A stretch of DNA of 64,000 bases from Bacteroidales bacterium (GTDB taxonomy: Bacteria; Bacteroidota; Bacteroidia; Bacteroidales; Bacteroidaceae). The translations under genes and the position numbers were made by a program. Below, piece after piece: positions 7,443-17,658 of the stretch. The stretch spans positions 1-64,000 of the forward strand of contig SUXQ01000013.1 of assembly GCA_015060905.1 (NCBI GenBank), in the 5' to 3' direction. The notes beneath the pieces are model-generated. The model was not told the origin of the DNA. It worked only from the letters and a program-made list of their open reading frames with translations, and made no database searches. The stretch's first letter is position 1, and each line of letters starts with the position of its first letter.

Positions 7443-8672
7443 CTAAAGCAATTTAAGTGCCTTCAGCAATTTTTGCGTCGCACCACTGTTGCCCGCCACA
7501 TACTTTCCGGCTGCATCGCCGGCTTTTTTAAGCACAGAAGCATCCGAAGTAAAAGCATCCATCTTCTGCTCAAAGCCCGTATAATCGGAAATTTCAATAC
7601 CGCCGCCACACTCCTTCAGTTTGGCCGCCTCTTGAAATCTTCCATTGTTCGGACCAAAGAATACAGGCATTGCATAAACAGCCGCTTCGAGCAGATTGTG
7701 TACGCCCACCCCGAATCCTCCGCCGACATAAGCAACCTCGCCGTATCTGTATATTGACGAGAGGAGCCCGAAACAATCAATCAGCAGACAGTCGGCATTT
7801 TTAACATCATCCATCGATGCTTGTGTGTAGCGCACGCATTTGCCATTGAACTTACTTTGAATTGCAGCGAGCCTTGTTTCGGTAACCTCGTGAGAGGCTA
7901 TTATCAATTTCCAGCCGTTACGATGCTCGTTGAAGTAACGCAGAAAAATATCCTCATCCGGTCCCCAAGAGCTGCCGGCAACAAAGACTCTGTTCCCCCG
8001 CGCAAAAGTTTCGACAAGAGCCAACTGTTTGGCATCCGCAGCAATCTTCACTACCCTGTCGAAACGAGTATCGCCAATGACCGTAACATTATCCACGCCT
8101 ATTCCCGCAAGCAATTCCTTAGACTTTTTATTCTGCACAAACAAATGGTTGAAGCAACGCAACGTCTTACGATAGCCCCAATCGAAAGTTCTAAAGAACA
8201 CCTGATTTTCGCGGAATATGGACGAAACGCTGTATACAGGAATATTCCTGCGTTTCAACCCCTGTAGAAAATTGGGCCAAAATTCATATTTTATAAAGAA
8301 TGCCTTTTGCGGCTTAACCAAACTTAAGAAACGCGCAACATTGCGACGCGTATCGAACGGAAGGTAGCAAATTACATCGGCCGACTGATACTTTTTCGCC
8401 GTCTCGTAGCCCGAAGGAGAAAAGAACGTAAGCACCACCCTATACTCGGGGTGCGTTTCACGCAGACGTTCTATAATGGGACGCCCCTGCTCAAACTCGC
8501 CCAACGACGATACGTGGAACCAGAAATAAGGCACACCCTCGCGCAAACGCTCGGCAAGCAAAGGGAATATATTCTTATGTCCCTCTATCATTTGCTTCGC
8601 CTTACGATGACCGAAGAGAGCAGCCAATTTTATCCCGGCTATGTAAAGATATATAAGTATGCTATACATCAT
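7443..8672 (-). CDS. waaA: 3-deoxy-D-manno-octulosonic acid transferase
   Basis: The 409-residue protein matches WaaA/KdtA, the GT30 enzyme that transfers Kdo from CMP-Kdo to lipid IV(A) at the inner membrane. An N-terminal hydrophobic anchor (about residues 1-18) is followed by the acceptor domain with WFHVSSLGEFEQGRPII, and the C-terminal GT-B domain has VFVAGSSWGPDE and GGGFGVGVHNLLEAAVYAMP. The gene lies 49 nt after gltX, a pair often seen in Bacteroidales. Whether it adds one or two Kdo residues cannot be read from sequence. Confidence 0.94.
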   Translation of the reverse strand: MMYSILIYLYIAGIKLAALFGHRKAKQMIEGHKNIFPLLAERLREGVPYFWFHVSSLGEFEQGRPIIERLRETHPEYRVVLTFFSPSGYETAKKYQSADVICYLPFDTRRNVARFLSLVKPQKAFFIKYEFWPNFLQGLKRRNIPVYSVSSIFRENQVFFRTFDWGYRKTLRCFNHLFVQNKKSKELLAGIGVDNVTVIGDTRFDRVVKIAADAKQLALVETFARGNRVFVAGSSWGPDEDIFLRYFNEHRNGWKLIIASHEVTETRLAAIQSKFNGKCVRYTQASMDDVKNADCLLIDCFGLLSSIYRYGEVAYVGGGFGVGVHNLLEAAVYAMPVFFGPNNGRFQEAAKLKECGGGIEISDYTGFEQKMDAFTSDASVLKKAGDAAGKYVAGNSGATQKLLKALKLL

Positions 8673-8721
8673 TAAAAGTTTTTTTCAGATACATTCAATT
8701 CCTAAAGAGGATGTATACACA

Positions 8722-10239
8722 CTACCCGAGCACTTCTATCGCACGTTTCAGGCGCGCAAGAGTCTCTTCCTTGCCAAGAATGCCCGAAATATCGAACATC
8801 TGAGGACCTTTACCCTCGCCGACAAGCGCAAGGCGGAAAGCATTCATTATTTCGCCGAGCGAGTATCCCTTGCTCTCTATCCACTCTTTCACGCGAAACT
8901 CTTGATTCTCGATAGAAAAATCCTCGAGCGACTCGAGTACAGCGGCAAGTTCGCCCATCTTTGCAGCCGAATCCTCTTTCCAGCGCTTTTTCACAGTCTT
9001 TTCGTCGTATGCTTCGGGTGCAATAAAATAGAAATTGGAAGCCTCCCAAAGTTCGTGAACAAAATTCACGCGACCTTTCATCAACGACACAATTTTTGTA
9101 AGCGTGGGCATGTCCGCCTCTACCCCATGCGCCTTGACGACAGGAGCGAAAAGTTCGGCAATATCCTCATCGGCCTTTTTTATAATATATTCGTGGTTGA
9201 ACCACATCATCTTTTTATAGTCGAAGCGAGCACCGGCCTTACTGCAATGTGTAAGGTCGAATTTCGCAACAAGCTCGTCGAGACTCATCATTTCCACGTC
9301 GTCACCGGGATTCCAGCCGAGCAACGCAAGGAAATTGATAACCGCCTCGGGCAGATAATCGGCCTCGCGATAACCCGAAGAGATTGCACCCGTTGCAGGG
9401 TCCTTCCATTCGAGGGGGAATACAGGGAAGCCCAGACGGTCGCCGTCACGTTTGCTGAGTTTACCGTTACCTTCGGGCTTCAGCAGCAACGAAAGATGGG
9501 CAAATTGGGGCATTGTATCCTCCCAGCCGAAAGCTCTGTAAAGCAGCACATGAAGAGGCGCCGACGGCAACCACTCCTCGCCACGAATAACATGAGAAAC
9601 CTCCATCAAATGGTCGTCCACAATGTTGGCAAGATGATAGGTGGGAAGTTCGTCGGCCGACTTATAAAGAACTTTATCGTCGAGGATAGAAGAGTCGATG
9701 GTTACCGCGCCGCGTATAATATCGTTCACAACAACCTTTTCTCCCGGCTCTATTTTGAAACGCACAACATATTTGCTGCCGCCATCGATAAGCTGCTGCA
9801 CTTCGTCGGCAGGCATCGAGAGAGAGTTGCGCATCATCATACGGGTAGATGCGTCATATTGGAAATTCTCAATCTCGGCACGTTTCTTGTCAAGTTCCTC
9901 GGGAGTGTCGAAGGCAATATAAGCCTTGCCACTGTCGAGCAATATTTTTACATATTTTTTATAAATTTCCCTTCTCTCGGACTGTCTGTAGGGGCCATAC
10001 TCGCCACCGAACGACACACCCTCGTCGAATTTTATGCCGAGCCATCGGAAAGATTCGAGTATATACTCTTCGGCACCCTCGACGAAGCGATTGGAATCGG
10101 TATCTTCGAGACGGAAAATAAAGTCTCCGCCATGCTGTTTGGCAAAGAGATAATTATACAATGCTGTTCTTACACCGCCTATATGAAGCGGGCCTGTGGG
10201 GCTGGGCGCGAAGCGCACTCTTACTCTTCGGTTATTCAT
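8722..10239 (-). CDS. gltX: Glutamate--tRNA ligase
   Basis: The 505-residue class I aminoacyl-tRNA synthetase has the HIGH-type motif LHIGG (residues 18-22, within [12 protein letters not shown]) and the KMSKS-type motif KLSKRDGD near the middle. An alpha-helical anticodon-binding C-terminal region follows. It charges tRNA-Glu with glutamate. Its length is usual for bacterial GluRS. A 561-codon open frame on the opposite strand is a shadow of this gene. The gene has its own promoter at 10385-10415 and is divergent from the 7TM-HD gene. Confidence 0.97.
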   Translation of the reverse strand: MNNRRVRVRFAPSPTGPLHIGGVRTALYNYLFAKQHGGDFIFRLEDTDSNRFVEGAEEYILESFRWLGIKFDEGVSFGGEYGPYRQSERREIYKKYVKILLDSGKAYIAFDTPEELDKKRAEIENFQYDASTRMMMRNSLSMPADEVQQLIDGGSKYVVRFKIEPGEKVVVNDIIRGAVTIDSSILDDKVLYKSADELPTYHLANIVDDHLMEVSHVIRGEEWLPSAPLHVLLYRAFGWEDTMPQFAHLSLLLKPEGNGKLSKRDGDRLGFPVFPLEWKDPATGAISSGYREADYLPEAVINFLALLGWNPGDDVEMMSLDELVAKFDLTHCSKAGARFDYKKMMWFNHEYIIKKADEDIAELFAPVVKAHGVEADMPTLTKIVSLMKGRVNFVHELWEASNFYFIAPEAYDEKTVKKRWKEDSAAKMGELAAVLESLEDFSIENQEFRVKEWIESKGYSLGEIMNAFRLALVGEGKGPQMFDISGILGKEETLARLKRAIEVLG

Positions 10240-10384
10240 AAACTATATACGAGTTTTTACATTAACATATACACTTTACCGTCTCTTGTCGTCTTTTCAT
10301 TCTCGACAAAGTTGAGGAAAATTTTAACTATCGGCAACCTTTAACCAATTAAAAACCGAACAAAATAACGGCATAAATCCGAAA

Positions 10385-10415
10385 CAAAGGTACAAAAGTT
10401 TTTAAAAACAACAAA
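10385..10415 (-). promoter_or_regulatory. Bacteroidales-type promoter of gltX
   Basis: On the minus strand, TTTG (10415-10412), a 19-nt spacer and TACCTTTG (10392-10385) match the consensus exactly. The -7 box is about 145 nt from the gltX ATG, leaving a long leader. The divergent plus-strand gene may use TACTTTCG at 10475-10482 as a -7 box, a weaker match. Confidence 0.7.
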
Positions 10416-10523
10416 AAACACGCATATTTTACAAATAGATTAGTACAATCTTATGCTGTTTATTCATTTTTTTGTACTTTCGAAAGTTCAAAATTGATTA
10501 TTCAGATTATAAAATATATAAAA

Positions 10524-12563
10524 ATGTTCAAACTGAGACAACGCACAATAATCGAAACGCTGTTGATAGTAGCCTGCATAGCACTTATAGTGTACTTTAT
10601 GCCCCGAGACACAAATTTCAACTATCACTTCAGCATAAACACCCCTTGGAGTTACGGACAACTGATGTCCGACTTTGATTTTCCCATCTATAAAAGCTCG
10701 GAAAAAGTGGAGGCCGAGCGTGACAGTTTGTTCAAACAATTTCAGCCATATTTCAATGTGGACAGTTCGGCAACAGAAAAAGCCCTTGCTCGCTTCGGCA
10801 AAGATTATAACAACAGTTTCACCGAATTTATAACGCCGCAACAGTACAACACCTACCGCCAACGCCTTATAAACGCCTACAAGCGAGGCATTGTGTCGCT
10901 CGAAAGTTCCGAGAGAATAAAGCGCGACAGTCTGCACAACATCAAGATAATCAACGGGAATATTGCTCTTTCGGCCAACATCGACAATCTGAACACCATA
11001 AAGTCGGTGTACGAACAATTGACCTACAATGATACACTGCCCAAAGATATTCTGAGCCGGCTGAAACTCGAAGAGTACATACAACCGAACATCATCTACG
11101 ACTCAATAAAGACAAATTTGGCACTGAAAGAGCTTGAAGCATCAGTGTCGTTGAGCGACGGCATTGTACAGAAGGGACAGAAAATCATCAGCCGAGGCGA
11201 CATTGTCGATGAGAAACTGTACCAGACACTGCAATCGTATCAATATGAGTGGAACAAACGCACAAATGAAAATCGCCACACAGGACTAACCCTTCTGGGC
11301 CAGATTCTTATAACCACAATGGCACTGTTGGGAATGGTGTCTTTTATAAACGTCTACCGCCCCGTCTATCTTAGACAGTTGAACAAGTTCATTCTTATCT
11401 TCCTGCTCATCACCCTATTTTGTATAACCGTAGGCTCTATGGTACGTGCCCACACAGGCAACGTCTTTATGGTACCATTTGCAATGGTGCCGGTGCTGCT
11501 GTGTCTGTTTGTAGACTCGCGCACAGCATTCATGGCGCACATCATACAGACATTCATATGTTCGACAATGCTGTCGGCCCCGTACATCTTCATCCTTGTG
11601 CAAATAGCAGGCGGAGCAGCAGCTATATTCAGTCTGCGCGAACTTACGGCACGTTCGCAACTGTTCCGTACAATGTTCATCATATTCATCAGCCACGCAC
11701 TCACATATTTCGCCTACGAACTTATAGCAGAGAACAGTATAGAGAAAATAAGCCTAAGCACGTATATATACTTTCTCATAAGCGGAGGACTGCTGCTGAT
11801 AGCCTATCCTCTGATGTTCGCCATAGAAAAAATCTTCGGATTCACGTCGGCGGTAACATTCATTGAGCTATCAAACATCAACAACGAACTATTGGGAAAA
11901 TTGTCACAAGACGCACCCGGCACCTTCCAGCACTCCATGCAGGTAGGCAACCTTGCAGCCGAAGCTGCGCGTCGCATAGGCGCAAACAGTATAGAAGTGC
12001 GTACCGGCGCACTCTACCACGACATTGGCAAAATTAAAAACCCAATATATTTCACCGAAAATCAGAGTGGAGGCATAAACCCACACGATAAACTGCAGCC
12101 CGAAGAAAGTGCAAAAACCATTCTTCAACATGTAAAAGACGGCATTACCATTGCACGCGCACACCATCTGCCACAAAGTATAAAAGACTTTATAACCACC
12201 CATCATGGAACATCAAAGACAGGATATTTCTATATAACATATAAAAATGCCCACCCCGGCGAAGAGATTGACGAGTCCCTGTTCACCTACGAAGGGCCGC
12301 AACCAAAGACCCGCGAGCAAGCAATACTGATGATGGCCGACAGTGTAGAAGCAGCCTCGCACAGCCTTAAAGAGTACACCGAGAGTAACATCCACAAGCT
12401 TGTAGACAAAATTATCGACGCACAGCTCGAAAATGGGCAATTCAGCCTTGCACCACTCACATTCAAAGACATTGCAACGATAAAAGAGACATTCAAAGAG
12501 CGTCTGAAAGCCATCTATCATACACGCATCAGCTACCCCGAGGAGAAAAAACAAAAAAAATAA
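10524..12563 (+). CDS. 7TM-HD family phosphohydrolase (PgpH/YqfF-like)
   Basis: The 679-residue protein shows the three-part 7TM-HD layout. After an N-terminal membrane helix comes a large extracytoplasmic domain (about residues 40-255), then a block of seven hydrophobic segments (about 260-440), then a cytoplasmic HD domain with His470 (QHSMQVGN) and His499-Asp500 (YHDIGKIKNP). In Listeria the family member PgpH hydrolyses cyclic di-AMP. That activity is inferred here. A TTG ten codons upstream would extend the frame, but the ATG at 10524 gives the normal MFKLRQR start before the first helix. It is followed after 12 nt by the DUF2851 gene. Confidence 0.88.
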   Translation: MFKLRQRTIIETLLIVACIALIVYFMPRDTNFNYHFSINTPWSYGQLMSDFDFPIYKSSEKVEAERDSLFKQFQPYFNVDSSATEKALARFGKDYNNSFTEFITPQQYNTYRQRLINAYKRGIVSLESSERIKRDSLHNIKIINGNIALSANIDNLNTIKSVYEQLTYNDTLPKDILSRLKLEEYIQPNIIYDSIKTNLALKELEASVSLSDGIVQKGQKIISRGDIVDEKLYQTLQSYQYEWNKRTNENRHTGLTLLGQILITTMALLGMVSFINVYRPVYLRQLNKFILIFLLITLFCITVGSMVRAHTGNVFMVPFAMVPVLLCLFVDSRTAFMAHIIQTFICSTMLSAPYIFILVQIAGGAAAIFSLRELTARSQLFRTMFIIFISHALTYFAYELIAENSIEKISLSTYIYFLISGGLLLIAYPLMFAIEKIFGFTSAVTFIELSNINNELLGKLSQDAPGTFQHSMQVGNLAAEAARRIGANSIEVRTGALYHDIGKIKNPIYFTENQSGGINPHDKLQPEESAKTILQHVKDGITIARAHHLPQSIKDFITTHHGTSKTGYFYITYKNAHPGEEIDESLFTYEGPQPKTREQAILMMADSVEAASHSLKEYTESNIHKLVDKIIDAQLENGQFSLAPLTFKDIATIKETFKERLKAIYHTRISYPEEKKQKK

Positions 12564-12575
12564 AAAACATCCACA

Positions 12576-13817
12576 ATGAGCAAGAGAGAAATTCTGCACT
12601 ACATTTGGAAATACACGATGGTGCCACACGACAAGCTACACACCCTCTCGGGCAAAAATATCGAAATAATAAACCCGGGCGAGGAGGATTGCAACAACCG
12701 TATATTCCGTAACGCACATATAAAGATAGAGGGGAACGAACGCACAGGCAACATAAACATCGAGCCTGCCGAGCGCGACGACAATGCAGCACTCTGCATA
12801 ATATCGCCCGACAACATCTGCGCCACAGACCCCGACGCCACCCTGCACATTGAAACAAGCAAACAGTTCGAGGATGAATTTCTTGCAATAACCTGTGGCA
12901 AGCAACCGTGCGAAGAGACAATAAGCACAATCGACAATCTGCATATAAACAGTTACCTCTCGCGTCTGCTCATAGAGCGCATAGAAGACAAGGGCCGCCG
13001 CATAACAGCCACACACACCCTAAGCGACAAACGATGGGAAGAGACCCTCTTCCGCACCCTCGCCCGCAATTTCGGATTCGGAATACAAGGCGACGCATTC
13101 GAAAAATGGGCAAGCATTCTGGACCTTACAGCCCTCGGCAAACACCGCGACAACCTTATGCAGATAGAGGCAGTATTTTTCGGACAGGCAGGACTTTTAG
13201 AGAGCGACAGTATACCCGAATACTACCGAGTGGAAGCCGAACGTACCCCCTACTACACAGAACTGAAAAAAGAATACAAGTTCCTATCCGCCAAATTCAA
13301 TCTGCAACAAGCCGACCACACAATATGGCGCGTCTGTGGCACCGGCACCCCTCACCTGCGCATAGCCCGTTTGGCAGCAATGTACCACAAAAGCACCGTA
13401 AGCCTTTCGAGCATAGCCGAGTGCGACACCCTCGACGAACTTAAAAGAGTATTGCAGACCCCACTCACCGGCTATTGGAGCAACCGCACACATTTTGGCG
13501 GTACAACCACCACCGGCAAGCCCGAGACAATAAGCACCAAGCATCTGCATCTGCTGATAATAAACACCATCGTGCCTATATTATACTCCTATGGCAAACA
13601 CCGCAAGGACACAGCCCTGTGCAACAAAGCCGAGGACCATCTGCACCTGCTGCCACCCGAGGACAACAGCATAATACGCGGTTGGGCAAAAATGGGACTA
13701 CACGCAAACTGCGCGGCCGACAGTCAAGCACTCATACAACTGAAAAAGGAATACTGCAACAAAAAAAGATGCCTCGACTGCCAATTCGCCTACCGGCACC
13801 TGAAAAACATACTCTGA
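12576..13817 (+). CDS. DUF2851 family protein
   Basis: The 413-residue protein resembles DUF2851, a Bacteroidota family of unknown function. It begins MSKREILHYIWKYTMVPHDK, has NLMQIEAVFFGQAGLLE in the middle and a cysteine pair near the C-terminus (KKRCLDCQFAYRHL). No signal peptide or membrane segment is visible, so it is probably cytoplasmic. The N-terminal third departs from the usual family pattern. The gene is 12 nt downstream of the HD phosphohydrolase and 17 nt upstream of a lipoprotein, so the three may be one operon. No function is assigned. Confidence 0.75.
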   Translation: MSKREILHYIWKYTMVPHDKLHTLSGKNIEIINPGEEDCNNRIFRNAHIKIEGNERTGNINIEPAERDDNAALCIISPDNICATDPDATLHIETSKQFEDEFLAITCGKQPCEETISTIDNLHINSYLSRLLIERIEDKGRRITATHTLSDKRWEETLFRTLARNFGFGIQGDAFEKWASILDLTALGKHRDNLMQIEAVFFGQAGLLESDSIPEYYRVEAERTPYYTELKKEYKFLSAKFNLQQADHTIWRVCGTGTPHLRIARLAAMYHKSTVSLSSIAECDTLDELKRVLQTPLTGYWSNRTHFGGTTTTGKPETISTKHLHLLIINTIVPILYSYGKHRKDTALCNKAEDHLHLLPPEDNSIIRGWAKMGLHANCAADSQALIQLKKEYCNKKRCLDCQFAYRHLKNIL

Positions 13818-13834
13818 AAAAGTATAAAAACACC

Positions 13835-14827
13835 ATGAGAAAAATTACGTTACTCCTTTTCGCACTAAGCATATTTGCATGCAGCGGAAACAAAAGAGAA
13901 GTAGATGTTGCCGGCATTAGCCCCTCGCCATTCATCGGCTGTTGGGAAGATGCCACAGAGAACGATTCCATTAAAGACCTTTCAGTAATAATAGGCGAAA
14001 GGAACGACTCGCTATTGGTAGCATTCTTTTGGGAAAATAAAAAAGCCTCATATATAACCGGCACCCCACTAAAGGACACAAAAGGGGATATTATTCCACA
14101 AGCGTGCATAACAGTACCAAAAAACGGCAATAAAGCAATCGGCAATATTGCAAACCAACATTTCAGTGTATACTATTTATACCCTACAACTGAATATTAC
14201 AAACTAATTTTTGAATTAAAAACATTAGATACACTTACATATAAAATACACGGAAATACAAATTATTGGCCGGACAGTGCGACACTTGTACGCAGAAACA
14301 ATGATAACCAAATATTTTCAACAGAAACAACAGACATATTCACGGAAAATAATCTTACACCCGACGTTGATATAAACAAGCCAAACAATTTTAATATTTC
14401 AGGAATAAGACCTTCCCCTTTCATCGGCGAATGGGGGTGGGAAAAGAATGGTTCATGGAAAAAATTCAATATCATTATCGGTGAAAGGAACGACTCCTTG
14501 TTGGTAGCTATGGGTGGTGTTTTTCTCGGTGGGCGCAGAATACAACCAATAGAGTATGACAATCAAGAAAGAATTATCCCACAGGCACGCTTGGCCATGC
14601 CCAAAAGCGGGCACACAGCACACGGCACATTCGCCAATTCGCGTATGCACTTTTTTTACACTACAGACACATGCGATTATGCTATAAGTTTGGAGCTCAA
14701 GAGCAACAACACCCTTATTTTCAAGACAGAAGAGGCTATTGACTTTTGGCCGGACAGTGCAGTAATGGTGCGCACAAGGAACAGTTGTAAACCCTTTACC
14801 GACGACCTGTCACATTTCTACAAATAA
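13835..14827 (+). CDS. Lipoprotein with two tandem copies of an unrecognised domain
   Basis: The product is a 330-residue lipoprotein. A short signal peptide ends in lipobox IFAC, with Cys16 as the lipid-anchor site. Two copies of one domain follow, about residues 27-155 and 190-317. Each opens with G-I-x-P-SPFIG-x-W, carries IIGERNDSLLVA about 25 residues later, has IIPQA and then a P-K-x-G turn, and ends FWPDSA or YWPDSA. I do not recognise the domain. An upstream open frame would add 120 codons but overlaps DUF2851 and removes the signal peptide, so the ATG at 13835 is chosen. The region from about 14.15 to 14.45 kb is more AT-rich than its neighbours. Confidence 0.8.
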   Translation: MRKITLLLFALSIFACSGNKREVDVAGISPSPFIGCWEDATENDSIKDLSVIIGERNDSLLVAFFWENKKASYITGTPLKDTKGDIIPQACITVPKNGNKAIGNIANQHFSVYYLYPTTEYYKLIFELKTLDTLTYKIHGNTNYWPDSATLVRRNNDNQIFSTETTDIFTENNLTPDVDINKPNNFNISGIRPSPFIGEWGWEKNGSWKKFNIIIGERNDSLLVAMGGVFLGGRRIQPIEYDNQERIIPQARLAMPKSGHTAHGTFANSRMHFFYTTDTCDYAISLELKSNNTLIFKTEEAIDFWPDSAVMVRTRNSCKPFTDDLSHFYK

Positions 14828-14866
14828 CACAATAAAAGGAACAATGCTGCAAATGACAGCCCCGGT

Positions 14867-16321
14867 CTACTGTCTTTTCCAGAACATTGGAGTCAGCATC
14901 AGCAATACAGCGAAAAATTCGAGACGTCCCACAAGCATCTGGAACGACGCGAACCACTTGAGCACGTCGGGCAGTGCATTCATGCTGAAGGCCGGGCCAA
15001 AGCTGCCAAGCGCGGGGCCGTTGTTTCCGGTGTATGTTACAGAGAGGCCGTAAGCCTCCATAAAATCGAGCCCGAAGGCCATATTTACAAATACCCCCAC
15101 CATCACCACTCCGATGTACAGCACCGTAAAAGCCAAAATTGCCGATTGCACCGGAGCAGATATTATCTTATGGCTCATTCTCACAGGGATAATGGCATTT
15201 GGGTGAACTATGCGCTTGAATTCGTTAATCATCACCCGCCCGAGTATAGCCACCCTGACGCACTTCATAGCTCCGGTTGTCGAGCCCGAGCATGCACCCA
15301 CATACATCAGTGTACATATGGTCATCCACAGCAGTGGGTGCCACTCCATGTAATCCGTTGTGCAGAATCCGGTTGTTGTCACCGTCGATACAGTCTGGAA
15401 AAGAGAGTCGCGGAAGGCTTTTTCCACATTCGGCACGCTTGTCAGCAACAGTCCGGCCATAATGCCCACTGTGGCAATGAGAATGATATTTACGTAGCAT
15501 TTAAATTCCGAGTCGCGCAGCAGCTCGCCGAACTTACCTTTGAAAATAGTCAGGTACAGTAACGAGAAGTTTGTTCCACCCAAGAACATGAACAGTATCG
15601 TTATATACTCTATCGCAGGGGATTGATAGCCCTCGATGCTTGCCTGCTTGTTCGAGAATCCACCGGTAGCCATCGTGGACATTGCGTGGCACACAGAGTC
15701 TATGATGTTCATCCCTGCAACGTGCAGGCATATGGCGTTTATTATCGTCAGGCTTATGTAAATAGTAAGAATCCATCGTGCTGTTACCGATATTCTCGGG
15801 TGCAGCTTGCCATGAATGGGGCCTGTCGCCTCGGCTGCAAAAAGGTGAATATCTCCCATTCCGAATATGGGCAGTATGGCTACCGTAAAAAATACTATTC
15901 CCAAGCCTCCAATCCAATGGGTCATTGCCCGCCAAAAGAGCAGGCTGGGCGGTAGTGCTTCAATATTGTCGAGGATGGTGGCTCCTGTGGTGCTGAACCC
16001 GGACATTGTCTCGAAAAAAGCATTTGTCACCGATGGAATATATCCGCTGAAGATATAAAGCATTGAGCCGAATATAGAAAAAAATATCCAACAGAGTGAT
16101 ACTACTATGTATCCGTCCTTGCGCGAGATATTTCTCTCTTTCCCTCGACCAAAATAGAGGAACAGCGAGCCTGCGCCCACTGTGGCAGCAAGCGTGTATA
16201 GGTAGGCTGTGGTTATATTCTCTTTATAGTAAAGTGACAGCCCGAATGCGCTTGTCATGAAGAGTGCTTCGATGAGCAGCAGCAGTCCTATTATTCGGGA
16301 AATGATTTTAAAGTGAATCAT
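14867..16321 (-). CDS. trkH: Potassium uptake protein TrkH
   Basis: This 484-residue integral membrane protein has the repeated membrane-pore-membrane pattern of TrkH/KtrB. Pore-loop segments are recognisable as MSGFSTTGATIL, MSTMATGGFSNK, TVSTVTTTGFCTTDY and TYTGNNGPALGS, which form the K+ selectivity filter. It works with the TrkA subunit encoded just upstream. Its ATG overlaps the trkA stop (ATGA), so the genes are translationally coupled. It ends convergently 39 nt from the two-domain lipoprotein gene, and no clear terminator is seen between them. Confidence 0.95.
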   Translation of the reverse strand: MIHFKIISRIIGLLLLIEALFMTSAFGLSLYYKENITTAYLYTLAATVGAGSLFLYFGRGKERNISRKDGYIVVSLCWIFFSIFGSMLYIFSGYIPSVTNAFFETMSGFSTTGATILDNIEALPPSLLFWRAMTHWIGGLGIVFFTVAILPIFGMGDIHLFAAEATGPIHGKLHPRISVTARWILTIYISLTIINAICLHVAGMNIIDSVCHAMSTMATGGFSNKQASIEGYQSPAIEYITILFMFLGGTNFSLLYLTIFKGKFGELLRDSEFKCYVNIILIATVGIMAGLLLTSVPNVEKAFRDSLFQTVSTVTTTGFCTTDYMEWHPLLWMTICTLMYVGACSGSTTGAMKCVRVAILGRVMINEFKRIVHPNAIIPVRMSHKIISAPVQSAILAFTVLYIGVVMVGVFVNMAFGLDFMEAYGLSVTYTGNNGPALGSFGPAFSMNALPDVLKWFASFQMLVGRLEFFAVLLMLTPMFWKRQ

Positions 16322-17658
16322 TTGTTGAAATATTTCTCAAGTTTTTTCAGCACGTGCTCCAAGCAGAATATTATCACATGGTCGCCCGGCTCAATAATTG
16401 TGTTACCCGAAACGTTGATTCCTTTGCCGTCGCGTATAAGTCCGCCGATGTTTGCTCCAGAGGGCAGCCCCAGGTCCTTGACGGCTCTTTTGGTTATCGA
16501 CGAGCCTTCGTTTACGGGGAATTCGGCAACAACGGCTTCGGTGAACGTAAGGCATCTTACGCTCGAAACGTCGGTGTTAAGCATCATTTGGAATATGTTG
16601 CTTGCGGCTAGTTTCTTTTTGTTTATTACCGAACCGATATCCATCTCCTCGGCCATAGATATGTACTCTATATTTTCAATCTCGGCCACTGTGCGGTACA
16701 CTCCCGAACGTTTGGCGGCAAGGCAGGCGAGGATGTTTGTCTCGGAATTGTCGCTCAGTGCTATAAAGGCGTCTGTGTGGTCGATGCCTTCGCTGCGCAG
16801 AAGCTCGGGGTCGCGTGCGTCGCCGTTTATAATCATCACCCTGTCGTCTACAAGCTCGATGAGCTTGTTGCAACGTGCATAGTCGCTCTCTATTATCTTG
16901 ATGCTTATATTGTCGGGGACAAGCTCGGCGGTGCGTACGGCTATGCGGCTGCCGCCCATAATAATGACATTTTTAACCTCGGAAAATTTCTCTTTTCCGC
17001 ATATATCTTTTATGTATGATATATTGGCTTGGGTTGTCATGAAGCATACAAGGTCGTCGGCCTCTATCATGTCTCCTCCGCGCGGAATTATTGTTTCGTT
17101 CTTTCGCTGTATGGCTACTATGTGGTAGGGGTTGTCGCGTTGTAGGTCGCGGAAGGGTATGTTTATTATCTTTGAATTGCTTCTGACCTTTACGCCTATC
17201 ATCACAAGTGCGCCGTTGCCAAACTCGAGCATCTGTCTCATCCAGCAATATTTTATGCTGGTGGCAATCTCTTCGGCTGCCAGCTTCTCGGGGTAGATGA
17301 GTGAGTTTATTCCTAATGAATTGAAATAGCTTTTGTGCTTGGGTAGCAGATATTCGTGGTTGTCGATGCGGGCGACGGTCTTTTTTGCTCCAAGGTAGTG
17401 GGCGATGATGCACGCGTTTATGTTGGAACTTTCGTCGGGGGTGACAGCCACGAATAGGTCGGCGTTTCCTGCCCCGGCATTTTTAAGGTCGCTTATTCTT
17501 GTGGGCGAACCAACGACGGCTTTCAGGTCGAAAAGCGACTCTAATTTCCCGAGACGCTCCTCGCTCTCGTCCATTAGAACAACATCTTCATTCTCCACCG
17601 ATAGCATCTTTGCAAGGTGGGTACCAACTGCTCCTGCTCCGGTTATTACTATCTTCAT
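16318..17658 (-). CDS. trkA: Trk potassium transporter regulatory subunit TrkA
   Basis: The 446-residue protein has two RCK units. Each has an NAD(H)-binding Rossmann domain ([19 protein letters not shown] at the start, [17 protein letters not shown] in the second half) followed by a TrkA-C domain. It gates TrkH from the cytoplasm. An in-frame upstream extension of 20 codons lies inside dxs. The ATG at 17658, overlapping the dxs stop as ATGA, gives the family start and is chosen. Confidence 0.95.
   Translation of the reverse strand: MKIVITGAGAVGTHLAKMLSVENEDVVLMDESEERLGKLESLFDLKAVVGSPTRISDLKNAGAGNADLFVAVTPDESSNINACIIAHYLGAKKTVARIDNHEYLLPKHKSYFNSLGINSLIYPEKLAAEEIATSIKYCWMRQMLEFGNGALVMIGVKVRSNSKIINIPFRDLQRDNPYHIVAIQRKNETIIPRGGDMIEADDLVCFMTTQANISYIKDICGKEKFSEVKNVIIMGGSRIAVRTAELVPDNISIKIIESDYARCNKLIELVDDRVMIINGDARDPELLRSEGIDHTDAFIALSDNSETNILACLAAKRSGVYRTVAEIENIEYISMAEEMDIGSVINKKKLAASNIFQMMLNTDVSSVRCLTFTEAVVAEFPVNEGSSITKRAVKDLGLPSGANIGGLIRDGKGINVSGNTIIEPGDHVIIFCLEHVLKKLEKYFNK

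Noticed and set aside
8659-10344. Long open frame of 561 codons on the plus strand opposite gltX
   Set aside because: It is longer than gltX but lies fully antisense to it. gltX has clear class I synthetase motifs, and the antisense product has no recognisable domain and an odd composition.
13475-13834. Upstream 120-codon extension of the two-domain lipoprotein
   Set aside because: It overlaps the DUF2851 gene in another frame and would bury the lipoprotein signal peptide. The ATG at 13835 is much better.
14828-14866. Terminator between the lipoprotein and trkH genes
   Set aside because: The 39-nt convergent gap has no convincing stem with a T-tract.
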